Positions 1 through 7,993 are shown, counted from the stretch's first letter. The stretch is 64,000 bases of DNA from Gilvibacter sp. SZ-19 (GCF_002163875.1 NZ_CP019333.1:2968864-3032863); one strand, 5' to 3'. Notes: generated by a model not told the origin, from the sequence alone. A program made the numbers and translations.

Positions 1-1
1 T

Positions 2-979
2 TGTCTGGCAGCAGTTATTGCGCTTATTGGTCGTCCGGTAGTGGTATTTTTAAGAAGACGCCTAAAATTTGGCAATAGCTTAGCGGTGGTGACCACCATA
101 AGTTTGATGTTTGCCGTATTCTTGGGAATTATGTCGCTGTTTATTCCGCTGATAGCCAAACAGAGCAAGAACCTTTCGTTGCTTAATATGAATGGCCTAC
201 AAAGTAATTTCGAGGAGCTGTTCAACCAGGCTAAGGATTACTTCTCTGCTCGCGGGATAGACCTATTGACCACCTTAGAAGAAATGGACTGGCTCTCTAA
301 AATAGACTACAAGGCCGTACCTGACTTTTTGAATCATATTTTCGGAGCCTTGGGCTCCTTTAGCATTGGGCTATTTTCGGTGCTGTTCATTTCGTTCTTC
401 TTTTTAAAGGACAGTTCTATGTTTGACCGCTCGCTGATGAGTCTGGTAAAGAACTCTGATGAGAATCGGCTAAAGAATAGCGTTACCAAGATCCGCAACC
501 TACTAACTCGTTACTTTTTAGGGCTTCTAGGCCAGGTTACAGTATTGTTTGTACTGTATACCATAATCTTATTGATCTTTGGCATTGAAAACGCTGTGGT
601 TATCGCATTTCTATGTGCCTTATTGAATCTGATCCCTTATGTAGGGCCGCTTATTGGTGGTGCATTGATGCTCCTGTTGAGTATGTCCAGTAATATTGGG
701 GCGGATTTTCAAACAGTCATATTACCGACCACTATTTATGTAATGATCGGTTTTGTGGTAGTACAGCTAATAGACAACTTTGTGAATCAGCCTCTAATCT
801 TCTCTTCTAGTGTCAAGTCGCATCCGTTAGAGATATTTCTGATCATAATTATTGGCGGATTGTTATTAGGCATTGTCGGTATGGTAGTGGCCGTACCTGC
901 CTATACGGCTATAAAAGTGATCGCCAAGGAGTTCTTGTCGGAATACAAGGTTGTACAGAAGCTCACCAAAAACCTCTAG
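2..979 (+). CDS. AI-2E family transporter, 5' end outside window
   Basis: The reading frame is open from base 2, so the gene begins upstream of the window; about 325 residues are visible. The protein is very hydrophobic, with paired N-terminal membrane segments, a soluble stretch at about residues 55-105 of the visible part, then further membrane helices. The C-terminal part (DNFVNQPLIFSS... then a Gly-rich membrane segment and AVPAYTA) is the conserved end of the AI-2E/PerM family of inner-membrane exporters. The substrate is unknown: family members have been linked to autoinducer-2 export or Na+/H+ antiport, and nothing here decides. The next gene starts 3 bp downstream on the same strand, suggesting an operon. 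Confidence 0.85.
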   Translation, partial: CLAAVIALIGRPVVVFLRRRLKFGNSLAVVTTISLMFAVFLGIMSLFIPLIAKQSKNLSLLNMNGLQSNFEELFNQAKDYFSARGIDLLTTLEEMDWLSKIDYKAVPDFLNHIFGALGSFSIGLFSVLFISFFFLKDSSMFDRSLMSLVKNSDENRLKNSVTKIRNLLTRYFLGLLGQVTVLFVLYTIILLIFGIENAVVIAFLCALLNLIPYVGPLIGGALMLLLSMSSNIGADFQTVILPTTIYVMIGFVVVQLIDNFVNQPLIFSSSVKSHPLEIFLIIIIGGLLLGIVGMVVAVPAYTAIKVIAKEFLSEYKVVQKLTKNL

Positions 980-982
980 GTC

Positions 983-2143
983 TTGCTAAGCGCACTTGTT
1001 AGCCCAGAGGTACAAGAATATATATTGGAGAATCTCCAGGCTGAACCCGCAACTATTGCCCTAAAAAAGGCAGTTTTTGAAAACGTGTCTATGGCAGACA
1101 TTGCCTCTCAGATCGCCGCGCGACAACGGATCAAAACCAAACTCCCTGCGCTCTATGACAAAAGTGGGCTGCTGTTTCCTCCCAAACTCAATTTAGAACA
1201 GAGCTCCTCCGCAGAAACAGCCACCTATAAAGGGCAGCCCCATAGCGGGAAACGTCTTCTGGACCTTACAGGAGGGCTTGGTATAGATACTATGGCTTTT
1301 GCCCAACAGTTTGAAGAAGTGCATTATTGCGAACACAATGCCGAACTGGCGGCCATAGCTGCGCACAACTTTAAAACGCTTGGGCTTGATAATATCACCG
1401 TGCATGTTGGAGATAGTTTACAAGTGTTAGCGCGTGGGCATTGGGATATTATCTATTGCGATCCGGACCGGCGCTCTAAGGTGCAGCGTGCTTTTCGTTT
1501 GGAAGACTGTGAACCTAATGTAGTAGCCTTACAGGAGCGACTCTTAAGGCATACAAACCGTTTACTCATTAAGGCGGCCCCGATGTTAGATCTGGATCAG
1601 GCTCAGCGGCAACTGCCTAGTTTAAAGCAGGTCACTGTACTCGCAGTAAAGGGCGAGGTGAAAGAACTGCTATTGCTCTGTGAAGCACAGGCTACTACCC
1701 TAACCCATATGGCCGTAAACCTTACCTCAGCGGGAGCGGAAATAGATGAAATCGGAGTTGTTAATGAACCTATTACGTTTGCTGACCCCAAAACATATTT
1801 ATACTTGCCGCATGCTGCGCTAATGAAACTACAGGCTTTTGATTATGTCGCTTATAAATACAAGCTGGACAAGCTGTCTGTTAACAGCCATATTTTCACT
1901 GCTGACGAATTGGTATATTTCCCCGGACGTAGATTTAGATTGCTCAAGCAATTCCCTTATGCAAAAAAGACCATGCGCGAATATCAGAAGCAAGACTATT
2001 TGGTCATTTCCAAGAATTTTCCGCTCCCCGTAGCCAAACTGAGACAGCAGTATAAGATCAAGGATGCGGGAAATAATTACCTCATTTTTACCACTTTGCT
2101 AGACGGACAACGCGTGGTTTTAGAAGCCGAGCCCATTTTATAA
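983..2143 (+). CDS. Class I SAM-dependent methyltransferase with THUMP-like C-terminal domain
   Basis: 386 aa. Residues 94-102 (DLTGGLGID) form the SAM-binding glycine loop, an acidic residue at about 117 follows beta-2, and a CDPDRR motif lies at 159-164. The C-terminal third has the PGRRFRL... pattern of the THUMP-like domain found in Bacteroidota methyltransferases of unknown target, so an RNA substrate is plausible but unproven. The start used is a TTG 3 bp after the stop of the AI-2E gene; no ATG is available nearby in frame, so the exact start is uncertain. It is probably co-transcribed with the preceding gene. Confidence 0.75.
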   Translation: MLSALVSPEVQEYILENLQAEPATIALKKAVFENVSMADIASQIAARQRIKTKLPALYDKSGLLFPPKLNLEQSSSAETATYKGQPHSGKRLLDLTGGLGIDTMAFAQQFEEVHYCEHNAELAAIAAHNFKTLGLDNITVHVGDSLQVLARGHWDIIYCDPDRRSKVQRAFRLEDCEPNVVALQERLLRHTNRLLIKAAPMLDLDQAQRQLPSLKQVTVLAVKGEVKELLLLCEAQATTLTHMAVNLTSAGAEIDEIGVVNEPITFADPKTYLYLPHAALMKLQAFDYVAYKYKLDKLSVNSHIFTADELVYFPGRRFRLLKQFPYAKKTMREYQKQDYLVISKNFPLPVAKLRQQYKIKDAGNNYLIFTTLLDGQRVVLEAEPIL

Positions 2144-2160
2144 AAAAATCTGAAAATTGG

Positions 2161-2191
2161 TTGTGTTATCTAATTCGAAAAGTTAACTTTG
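2161..2191 (+). promoter_or_regulatory. Bacteroidota-type promoter for the tRNA-Ser/tRNA-Pro pair
   Basis: TTG at 2161-2163 and TAACTTTG at 2184-2191 (consensus TAnnTTTG), 20 bp apart. This is the sigma-A promoter pattern of Bacteroidota, 37 bp before tRNA-Ser. Confidence 0.6.
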
Positions 2192-2227
2192 CCTCCGCTA
2201 AAATCGGCAACGGTATTAGTGTTTATT

Positions 2228-2311
2228 GGAGAGGTGCCAGAGTGGTAATGGAGCAGATTGCTAATCTGTCAACGGGTAACCGTTGCCCGGGTTCGAATCC
2301 CGGTCTCTCCG
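2228..2311 (+). tRNA. tRNA-Ser (anticodon GCT)
   Basis: Class II tRNA. The acceptor stem GGAGAGG pairs with TCTCTCC, the anticodon loop is ATTGCTAAT, a long variable arm (CAACGGGTAACCGTTG) follows, and the T-loop is GGTTCGAATCC. CCA is not encoded. Transcribed with the tRNA-Pro downstream. Confidence 0.93.
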
Positions 2312-2356
2312 CAGAAGTTCTTAAAACTTTAAAGTTAGTTGTGTAAACACTGCGCG

Positions 2357-2380
2357 CCGCAGTTTGTTTACAAACTGCGG
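2357..2380. repeat. Perfect hairpin just before tRNA-Pro
   Basis: A 10-bp inverted repeat (CCGCAGTTTG / CAAACTGCGG) with a TTTA loop. It runs into the first bases of tRNA-Pro. It has no T-tract, so it is unlikely to be a terminator; it may guide processing between the two tRNAs. Confidence 0.5.
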
Positions 2381-2452
2381 GGTGTAGCGTAGCCCGGTTA
2401 TCGCGCCTGCTTTGGGAGCAGGAGGTCGCAGGTTCGAATCCTGCCACCCCGA
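2378..2452 (+). tRNA. tRNA-Pro (anticodon TGG)
   Basis: The acceptor stem CGGGGTG pairs with CACCCCG, the anticodon stem-loop is CCTGC-TTTGGGA-GCAGG, and the T-loop is GGTTCGAATCC. CCA is not encoded. The distal end of the cassette array starts about 300 bp downstream. Confidence 0.95.
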
Positions 2453-2516
2453 CAAAAGAAAAAGCCTGTACAGCGTAGAAAGTTTACTTTCTTAAGCGGT
2501 ACAGGCTTTTTCTTTT
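2453..2516 (+). terminator. Rho-independent terminator of the tRNA operon
   Basis: AAAAAGCCTGTAC pairs with GTACAGGCTTTTT. The inner hairpin is GAAAGTTTACTTTC, and a T-rich tail follows. Confidence 0.75.
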
Positions 2517-2751
2517 AGCAACGAACAATACAGAGGATGATGCGACCAAAGGGAGCATAATCCCATTGTGAGTTGCTTTTCTTTACGAACGGAAACTTGT
2601 TTCCAGTGAGCGAGGGAAACAAAAAAGCCATAGAAAGCGGAGCTTTCTGGCTTTCTCTAGCTACATCCCCTATTAAGGATCTATTGCGAAGCAAAAGAAT
2701 CCTAGAAAATTATATCCCAAGGGTGAATGTGATTATTCTTACAAGAGTTTA
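2517..2751. other. Non-coding stretch between terminator and array end
   Basis: No credible gene. It holds small hairpins, notably AAAGCCA...TGGCTTT enclosing GAAAG-CGGAG-CTTTC at about 2625-2656, and a GAAAC/GTTTC pair just before. No further attC-like half site was recognised, so this is the chromosomal flank of the array or decayed cassette DNA. Confidence 0.5.
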
Positions 2752-2765
2752 GTTTATGCGTTGTT
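2752..2765 (-). repeat. Truncated attC-like site R0 (distal array end)
   Basis: GTTTATGCGTTGTT matches the last 14 bp of the type A sites; the rest of the site is absent. The following GGGTAACGTATTA is the inverted repeat, with one mismatch, of the bases before site R1, so it is a true cassette boundary. Confidence 0.65.
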
Positions 2766-2775
2766 GGGTAACGTA

Positions 2776-3723
2776 TTATTCTATTACCAACTTTTGAAGA
2801 CTAATACCATCTTCATGCTTAATTTTTAGAAAGTAAATACCTTTTTTTAATCCATAAACAGAATAGGCAGACATCTGGGCATTAAAATTCTTCACCAATT
2901 TCCCTCCCACATCGTATAACTCAAGTTCTTCAATTTCTAAACCATTTTTATTGTCGATTTCAAAAAATGTAGAAACTGGATTGGGATAAATTACGAACTG
3001 AAATTTTTGAAAATCTGAAATACTTAAAGCTTTACATTCAGCTTCATTTGAAACAAAATTAGATGTAGGATCAACGTTTGTCCAGTTGGTTTCACTATAT
3101 GAAGGATCGTCAACGAAAATGCATTCGAGTAACGGATTGCTAGTACTATTGAAAGAGGTTATCGCAACATTATTACCGTTTCTTAAGTCCAATGATGTGA
3201 GCTGGTTAGAATTACATGTCAAAAATGTTAAATTGGTATTTGTACTTAGATCTAATAATTCAATGCTATTTAATCCGCAGGATAGACTTTGCAGCGCTAA
3301 ATTATTTGAAACATCCAATTGATTTAAATTATTGGCTGATACAACAATATTTTCGAGTAATGGACATTCATTAATATCGATAGAAATGAGGCTATCATTT
3401 AATTGCATCAATATACTTTTCAAGTTTGGTAATGACCCAAAATCGATTGATACACAGTTTGTAAAACCAACTCCAAAAGATTCCAAATTGTCAAAATCTG
3501 ACAGACCTTCAAAACTGGAAATATTATTGTCTGAATTGGTAATCTCAATTTCTGTAGCAGTGAGAGCATCTGAAGTTAATATTTGTCCATCTAAGACGAA
3601 CTCCGAATCAATGCCATTATCAATTAACCACTGCTCAAAATTTGGGTCAGGTATGGCGGTGTACTGTGCATAACCTTGATTACACAAGAAAATGAACAAC
3701 AATATGATTTTTAAGCGAAGCAT
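2776..3723 (-). CDS. Leucine-rich-repeat T9SS-exported protein
   Basis: 315 aa with an N-terminal signal peptide ending ...GYAQ. A leucine-rich-repeat array of the bacteroidal type (LxxLxVSNNLALQSLSCGLN, LDLSTNTNLTFLTCNSNQLTSLDL) spans about residues 75-205. A type IX sorting domain (YPNPVS... then GIYFLKIKHEDG... QKLVIE) spans about 245-315. The protein is therefore secreted or surface-attached; LRRs suggest protein binding. Its ATG follows the stop of the M43 protease gene directly (TAAATG), so translation is coupled and the two proteins may act together. Both lie in the distal, largest cassette of the array, between sites R0 and R1. Confidence 0.8.
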   Translation of the reverse strand: MLRLKIILLFIFLCNQGYAQYTAIPDPNFEQWLIDNGIDSEFVLDGQILTSDALTATEIEITNSDNNISSFEGLSDFDNLESFGVGFTNCVSIDFGSLPNLKSILMQLNDSLISIDINECPLLENIVVSANNLNQLDVSNNLALQSLSCGLNSIELLDLSTNTNLTFLTCNSNQLTSLDLRNGNNVAITSFNSTSNPLLECIFVDDPSYSETNWTNVDPTSNFVSNEAECKALSISDFQKFQFVIYPNPVSTFFEIDNKNGLEIEELELYDVGGKLVKNFNAQMSAYSVYGLKKGIYFLKIKHEDGISLQKLVIE

Positions 3724-5118
3724 TTAATCATTATCTTTTAAAATAACCTTCTGATCTTGAGTTCCATCATCAAAGTTAGTTTCTATTAAAAATAATCCAT
3801 TTTCAAGATTATTCACAAGGTTTGGGTCATTTATGCCAAGTGAATCTTTCGCAGTTGCAGTCACATTTGCATTAATTACACCGTCATTGAATTTTACAAT
3901 GGTACCGCTATTCGCATTTTTTGCCAGGTTGGAATAGCACCGTCTAGGAGTATCTTCCAATTGAACAATACGAATTGCAGTATTGTTTAAATGTACAATA
4001 TCTTCGTAGACCGCATAATCACTTGGAAAACTATAAACCACATCGCCAGTATTAAAAGTCAAATCATCGTATGGCCAAGGAAGTGGTCTACCCAGTGACA
4101 AGATACTGGAGTCAGAACAAGCTACAAATTCATAGTCGAAGCCTGGTTGAAATCTTGGTGGATTTTCATTGGCCTCCGGTTGCCAGCAGCATGTCCGATA
4201 AATTCCCGAATAAGGTTCGTATAAAGAAGAAACATCAGTAAGTCTATCTTGCAAAATTGATTCATTGGTAATTGTTTCGCGCATTCTTACTCCTTGTCCT
4301 AGCGTTAAGTTATCTAGAAATGGATATTCATTATAACTCATAATATTACGCACATCTATACTTACATAAGGCGTACCTGTTTCATCAATTACTTCATCTG
4401 AATAGATATAATAAGAATCGCCCGAAGCAATATCGCTACAGACATTCGGTTGTCTGTAAGAAGCTGGGGTGTCAACTACAAAGTCTCCAGCTGTAAGGGC
4501 ATTGTAGTTAGGAGATGCAGGGTCTCTGGTAACATTCTCCGCATCTAGATCATCAGTATCTGGATCATCTAGAAAAAAATAACCAAGGTCTCTAACTGTA
4601 CCAGTCGGATCATATTCACAAGTTATAGGATTTATAAATGAACTTTCCACTCTTGGTGACCCCAGAAAAGTATGTTCAAGACCAAGAATATGTCCTACTT
4701 CATGTGAGATGATTGGTAAATCACCTAGAAAAGTTGTGTAACTAATATTGATGAAATCTGGGGTAAGAGCCAAACCACCATCTTCAGGACGGATTAGGAT
4801 GTTTAACATGTCTGTTAAAGGAGTCTCATCATCTTCTACAAAACCACGATACTTAAAAAATATATCGAACTGATTGTAAACCTGATTTAAATATGCCACA
4901 GCCTTCAAATAATCATTTTCTGTTAGTGGCAAAACATCTTGTTCATTATGAAAGAAAATATTAAATACAAAGGGGTCACCACCAGCTAATGAAGCTCCTG
5001 TTGACCCTGTATGATATGACTTTTTGCCATAAACGGCTGAGGTATTGCCACAGTTAACGGTGGATTGTGCGTAAAAATAAAGGGGAGAGAAAAATAGTAC
5101 TAATAGGAGATTTCTCAT
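3724..5118 (-). CDS. Secreted M43 (pappalysin-like) zinc metalloprotease
   Basis: 464 aa with a signal peptide of about 18 residues ending ...FYAQ. The extended zinc motif HEVGHILGLEH is at residues 139-149 (ligands H139, H143, H149; catalytic E140), typical of M43 pappalysin-like proteases, and a Met-turn SYNEYPF lies further on. The end (NGLFLIETNFDDG...QKVILKDND) resembles the closing strands of a T9SS sorting domain, but the usual YPNP part is missing. Acts outside the cell or on its surface. First gene of a two-gene cassette, upstream of the LRR protein with zero spacing. Confidence 0.8.
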   Translation of the reverse strand: MRNLLLVLFFSPLYFYAQSTVNCGNTSAVYGKKSYHTGSTGASLAGGDPFVFNIFFHNEQDVLPLTENDYLKAVAYLNQVYNQFDIFFKYRGFVEDDETPLTDMLNILIRPEDGGLALTPDFINISYTTFLGDLPIISHEVGHILGLEHTFLGSPRVESSFINPITCEYDPTGTVRDLGYFFLDDPDTDDLDAENVTRDPASPNYNALTAGDFVVDTPASYRQPNVCSDIASGDSYYIYSDEVIDETGTPYVSIDVRNIMSYNEYPFLDNLTLGQGVRMRETITNESILQDRLTDVSSLYEPYSGIYRTCCWQPEANENPPRFQPGFDYEFVACSDSSILSLGRPLPWPYDDLTFNTGDVVYSFPSDYAVYEDIVHLNNTAIRIVQLEDTPRRCYSNLAKNANSGTIVKFNDGVINANVTATAKDSLGINDPNLVNNLENGLFLIETNFDDGTQDQKVILKDND

Positions 5119-5160
5119 TTTATGATTTATTATAGGTTATTTGCGTTTAATATGTTACCC

Positions 5161-5284
5161 AACGTCCCCGTATAAACGCCGTGCGAACCCTCCGACGCGC
5201 GCTACACGTAGCGTTTTATCTTTTTAAATTAAATTTTCTTCTCTGCCACCCTAGCCTTGTGAGCGTTGGCGTTTATGCGTTGTT
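5161..5284 (-). repeat. attC-like site R1 (type A)
   Basis: 124 bp. Outer arms AACGTCCCCGTATAAACGCC and GGCGTTTATGCGTTGTT are imperfect inverted repeats; the centre is AT-rich (TTTTTAAATTAAATTTTCTT). Flanks: ACCC before, GGCTAACG after. Confidence 0.8.
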
Positions 5285-5293
5285 GGCTAACGG

Positions 5294-5626
5294 TTACTTA
5301 AAATTAATGTCATATGCTGAATCTACAAACAGCAAAGGATATAACGGGAAAAACACTAGTAATAAAATAATTAAACCAAGTATCAATCCCAGATAACCAA
5401 AGCGCAACTTCTTTCGAACAGCTAAAACTCCAAATAGAATTGTTGTAAAGCCAATTAATAAAGAAGTGATGTTTCCAGTGACCACTAATTTGGGGAAAAA
5501 ATCTTCGTTGCCGGAAGACGTATAACTCTCTTTGATCAAATTGTAAACTTGATAGTTAAACCAATGAATGATCACGAGTCCCAATACACCGAAGATCAAT
5601 GATATTTTTGCAAGATTTTGTTTCAA
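5294..5626 (-). CDS. Small multi-pass membrane protein (cassette gene)
   Basis: 110 aa, family not recognised. Three hydrophobic segments at about residues 8-25, 48-68 and 75-102. A TTG start is used; it lies 10 bp inside the cassette after the R' box (GTTGGC) of site R2, and no ATG is available in frame. It is the only gene of its cassette and has no visible promoter of its own, so expression probably depends on read-through along the array. Neighbouring cassettes also carry small membrane proteins. Function unknown. Confidence 0.55.
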   Translation of the reverse strand: MKQNLAKISLIFGVLGLVIIHWFNYQVYNLIKESYTSSGNEDFFPKLVVTGNITSLLIGFTTILFGVLAVRKKLRFGYLGLILGLIILLLVFFPLYPLLFVDSAYDINFK

Positions 5627-5635
5627 CTGTTTGCC

Positions 5636-5758
5636 AACGTCCCCGTATAAACGCCGTGCGAACCCTCCGACGCGCGCTAAACGTTGCGTTTTATCTTTTT
5701 AAATTAAATTTTCTACTCTACCACCATGGCCTTGTGAGCTTGGCTTTTATGCGTTGTT
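5636..5758 (-). repeat. attC-like site R2 (type A)
   Basis: 123 bp, same arms as R1. The centre has the CTAAACGTTGCG variant. Flanks TTTGCC and GTGCATTG. Confidence 0.8.
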
Positions 5759-5769
5759 GTGCATTGTGA

Positions 5770-6183
5770 TTACTTCTTTGGCTTCATTTTCCATATGAGC
5801 CAAGCTAATAAAAACGAAATAGTTACAATCAAAATTGAAGTACCAATATCAATTGCCCTCCAATTTAAATTTGGATTAAAGTCACTTTGGTAATATGACA
5901 AACCACTAAATACAATTTTAAACAAACTCCAAATACCGTGGAAAATTGAAAAACCAAATGCTAGTAACCAAAATAGCCTTCTATTAAATAAGATTGGTAA
6001 AGCAAAAATGATAGAAGGAATAATTAATGCATAATTGATGTCGAAATAAAATGGACTATAATCATATTTATACTTTACGAAATTCAATCCTACAAATATC
6101 CATAGCAACAAAATTCCTAAATATATTAGTCTTTGAGCTTGATCATTTTTAAGCAATTTAAATATAGAATTTCCTTTTTTCAA
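5770..6183 (-). CDS. Multi-pass membrane protein (cassette gene)
   Basis: 137 aa, not assigned to a family. Four predicted membrane segments at about residues 18-36, 48-64, 68-92 and 112-132, with a basic C-terminus (KMKPKK) suggesting a cytoplasmic end. Starts with TTG in the DNA as read; no in-frame ATG lies upstream within the cassette. The cassette ends are exact inverted repeats (TTGTGCAT / ATGCACAA), supporting an intact mobile unit. Function unknown. Confidence 0.55.
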   Translation of the reverse strand: MKKGNSIFKLLKNDQAQRLIYLGILLLWIFVGLNFVKYKYDYSPFYFDINYALIIPSIIFALPILFNRRLFWLLAFGFSIFHGIWSLFKIVFSGLSYYQSDFNPNLNWRAIDIGTSILIVTISFLLAWLIWKMKPKK

Positions 6184-6216
6184 GCAGTCTCAAAGGTTTG
6201 GTGAATCATAATGCAC

Positions 6217-6340
6217 AACGTCCCCGTATAAACGCCGTGCGAACCCTCCGACGCGCGCTAAACGTTGTGTTGTTTCTTTTTAAATTAAATTTTCTTCTCT
6301 TCCACCATGGCCTTGTGAGCGTTGGCTTTTATGCGTTGTT
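6217..6340 (-). repeat. attC-like site R3 (type A)
   Basis: 124 bp. Flanks AATGCAC and GTGTGTAG. Confidence 0.8.
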
Positions 6341-6397
6341 GTGTGTAGTATTTATGTATTTCCTTTCCTGGTTTTAAAGTACAAACTAAAACCTCTA

Positions 6398-6511
6398 TTA
6401 TTTCAAAATTAGTACAGCAATAAAAATTACAATAATCAGTATTGCTAGTGCAATCATTAACTTAGTATGATCCTTCAAAAACTCGATCAATACTTCCAAT
6501 AGTTCTTCCAT
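6398..6511 (-). CDS. 37-aa single-pass membrane protein (cassette gene)
   Basis: An ATG ORF of 37 codons fills the cassette between R3 and R4. The product starts MEELLEVLIEFLKDH and continues as one hydrophobic helix of about 20 residues (LMIALAILIIVIFIAVLIL) ending in Lys. The acidic amphipathic N-terminus plus one membrane helix is a common plan for small regulatory or toxin-like membrane peptides, but no family was recognised. Support comes from its position: the cassette has no other ORF and has matched ends (TTGTGTGTA / TTACACACAA). Confidence 0.5.
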   Translation of the reverse strand: MEELLEVLIEFLKDHTKLMIALAILIIVIFIAVLILK

Positions 6512-6557
6512 TAGTGCTTTTATGATAATGAATGCAATACTTTTTGATATTACACAC

Positions 6558-6678
6558 AACGGAATTGTGTATGGCTCGTTGCGGAAAATCAGCTATGATT
6601 TTCCGCCGTAACCGAAAGATAGCAAATTGCAATGAATTCCGATTAGGAATTCAGCCGCAATGAGCTATACACGGTGTT
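6558..6678 (-). repeat. attC-like site R4 (type C)
   Basis: 121 bp. A different sequence from type A but the same plan: AACGGAATTGTGTATGGCTC... pairs with ...GAGCTATACACGGTGTT. It has strong inner hairpins (GCGGAAAATC/GATTTTCCGC, GAATTCCGATTAGGAATTC). Flanks TTACACAC and AGCGTACG match the ends of the neighbouring cassettes. Confidence 0.7.
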
Positions 6679-7234
6679 AGCGTACGTATTTATTTAATTC
6701 AGCCCAAGTTTCAATTCCGTAAATTTTAGAAATAATTGGTCCATTATATTCCAAATATTTCCATTTCTCTAATCCGTTGTCGTAAACAGAAATCATTTGG
6801 CTGTTGTTTTTTATTTTAATCAGTTTATTGATAGAGTCTAATTTAACATTTTCAGCTCCGAATTGAGATTTATATTTTTCAATTACTCTTTCAGGAATTT
6901 TTGAAGAGTCAAATTCCAAATCAGATGAGTATGTTATAACTCTAAATTTCTTGTCATTTGAATTTATAGTTTCGCTGATATCTACAATCTCAAAATTATT
7001 AATCGAAATTGAGTCCATTTGTTTTCCAACTCTTTCCATTTTAGTCAGAAATTCATTTTTCTCATAGACATTCCAAAAATCAGTCGGCATATAATCAACT
7101 GCTTTTTCATATTCTCTTTTAGCAATCAGATTACTATACTCTAAAAAATCGGATTCCAATTGAGTTTTTGAGATTTCTTGTCCGCAACTAATGTTTGCAA
7201 CAAGTATAAATAATATCAAAAGTGTTTTTTTCAT
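6677..7234 (-). CDS. Putative lipoprotein of unknown function (cassette gene)
   Basis: 185 aa from the ATG of MKKTLLILFILVANISCGQE, a lipoprotein-type signal peptide with Cys at 17 (lipobox not perfect). An upstream in-frame extension runs into site R5 and is rejected. The mature part has alpha/beta character (YSNLIAKREYEKAVDYMPTDFW...) reminiscent of small NTF2-like or DUF4440-like secreted domains, without a firm assignment. The stop codon TAA overlaps the R'' box of site R4 (TACGCTAACACC), so cassette end and gene end share bases. Cell-envelope location is inferred. Confidence 0.6.
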   Translation of the reverse strand: MKKTLLILFILVANISCGQEISKTQLESDFLEYSNLIAKREYEKAVDYMPTDFWNVYEKNEFLTKMERVGKQMDSISINNFEIVDISETINSNDKKFRVITYSSDLEFDSSKIPERVIEKYKSQFGAENVKLDSINKLIKIKNNSQMISVYDNGLEKWKYLEYNGPIISKIYGIETWAELNKYVR

Positions 7235-7243
7235 ATGTACGCT

Positions 7244-7369
7244 AACGTTCCAGTATATAAATAGTGCGCGACTTAAAATCACCGCAGAATCTATCAGCTG
7301 GATTAATTAATAATTTACTGGGGAGATTGTAAATATAGCAAAAGCGCATTTTTTATATACTTAGTTGTT
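7244..7369 (-). repeat. attC-like site R5 (type B, copy 1)
   Basis: 126 bp. AACGTTCCAGTATATAAATA and its partner TTTTATATACTTAGTTGTT form the outer helix, with GTGCGC/GCGCAT next to it. It forms the low-coordinate end of the 555-bp repeated cassette. Confidence 0.75.
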
Positions 7370-7798
7370 GTGAGTAAAATTAGCGATCCGCCAGGAGAGC
7401 GTTAAAATTTTGCGTCGTAAAAAGCCACCGCCAAACTATGCAAACGCTTTAAAGAGCTTTCGGCCTTTACTGTATATGGAGTATATACTTAGTATATGGG
7501 CCTGTATACGCAAGGTGGAAGGTAATCAAGGCACGCATTTATAAACTTGGCTGAATTTATAAATCTGTGCTAATTGGGCTTGATAAGCCCAGCTAACTTG
7601 GGTAACTTAATCAAGTGTTTGTACGTGACAACGTTTTGAAAGTATCACTTTCAACGATTGTAAATCGCACACACTTGAGAAGATTCCCCAACTTGGGCGA
7701 AAGCCGTTTGCCCAGATATTCAGCCCGTGTTAAATTCCTATGAAACCTTCCAGAAAGGCGCTTTAAAATCCTGCGAGTGGCTTTTTATGCACTGCAAC
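7370..7798 (-). ncRNA. Candidate structured non-coding RNA cassette, copy 1
   Basis: About 428 bp with no credible ORF, identical by eye to the copies at 21477-21905 and 22487-22915. Clear stem-loops: 7575-7591 (TGGGCTT-GAT-AAGCCCA), 7636-7654 (TTGAAAGT-ATC-ACTTTCAA), 7655-7667 (CGATT-GTA-AATCG), 7694-7714 (TGGGC...GCCCA), 7462-7502 (GGCC...GGCC). The density of helices suggests an RNA, but strand and function are inferred; it could instead be a DNA-level signal. The minus strand is the direction of the cassettes. Confidence 0.45.
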
Positions 7799-7918
7799 GT
7801 CCCCGTATAAACGCCGTGCGAACCATCCGACGCACGCTACACGTAACGTTTTATCTTTTTAAATTAAATTTTCTTCTCTTTCACCCTTGCCTTGTGAGCT
7901 TGGCGTTTATGCGTTGTT
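7796..7918 (-). repeat. attC-like site R6 (type A)
   Basis: 123 bp with two changes in the left arm region (ACCATCCGACGCACG). Flanks ACTGC and AGGTGCTG. Confidence 0.8.
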
Positions 7919-7993
7919 AGGTGCTGTTTCTCTAATTCTGATTCTAAAAATTACAAACAAAATGCTTCATATAAAAATGGACAAAAACAGCTC

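Noticed and set aside
5181-5396. Plus-strand ORFs starting in attC sites (products beginning MRTLRRALH...), also at 8747 and 21884
   Set aside because: The same translated start recurs because the site sequence recurs; one plus frame of the type A site happens to lack stops. They run against the cassette genes.
7235-7282. N-terminal extension of the 6677 gene (and of the 22044 gene) into the type B site
   Set aside because: The extensions are encoded by site DNA, are shared between unrelated genes, and precede a normal signal peptide or ATG start.
7244-7798. The 555-bp repeat as an insertion sequence, MITE or group II intron
   Set aside because: No transposase, no target-site duplication, no maturase or domain V-like motif seen; ends coincide with cassette boundaries instead.
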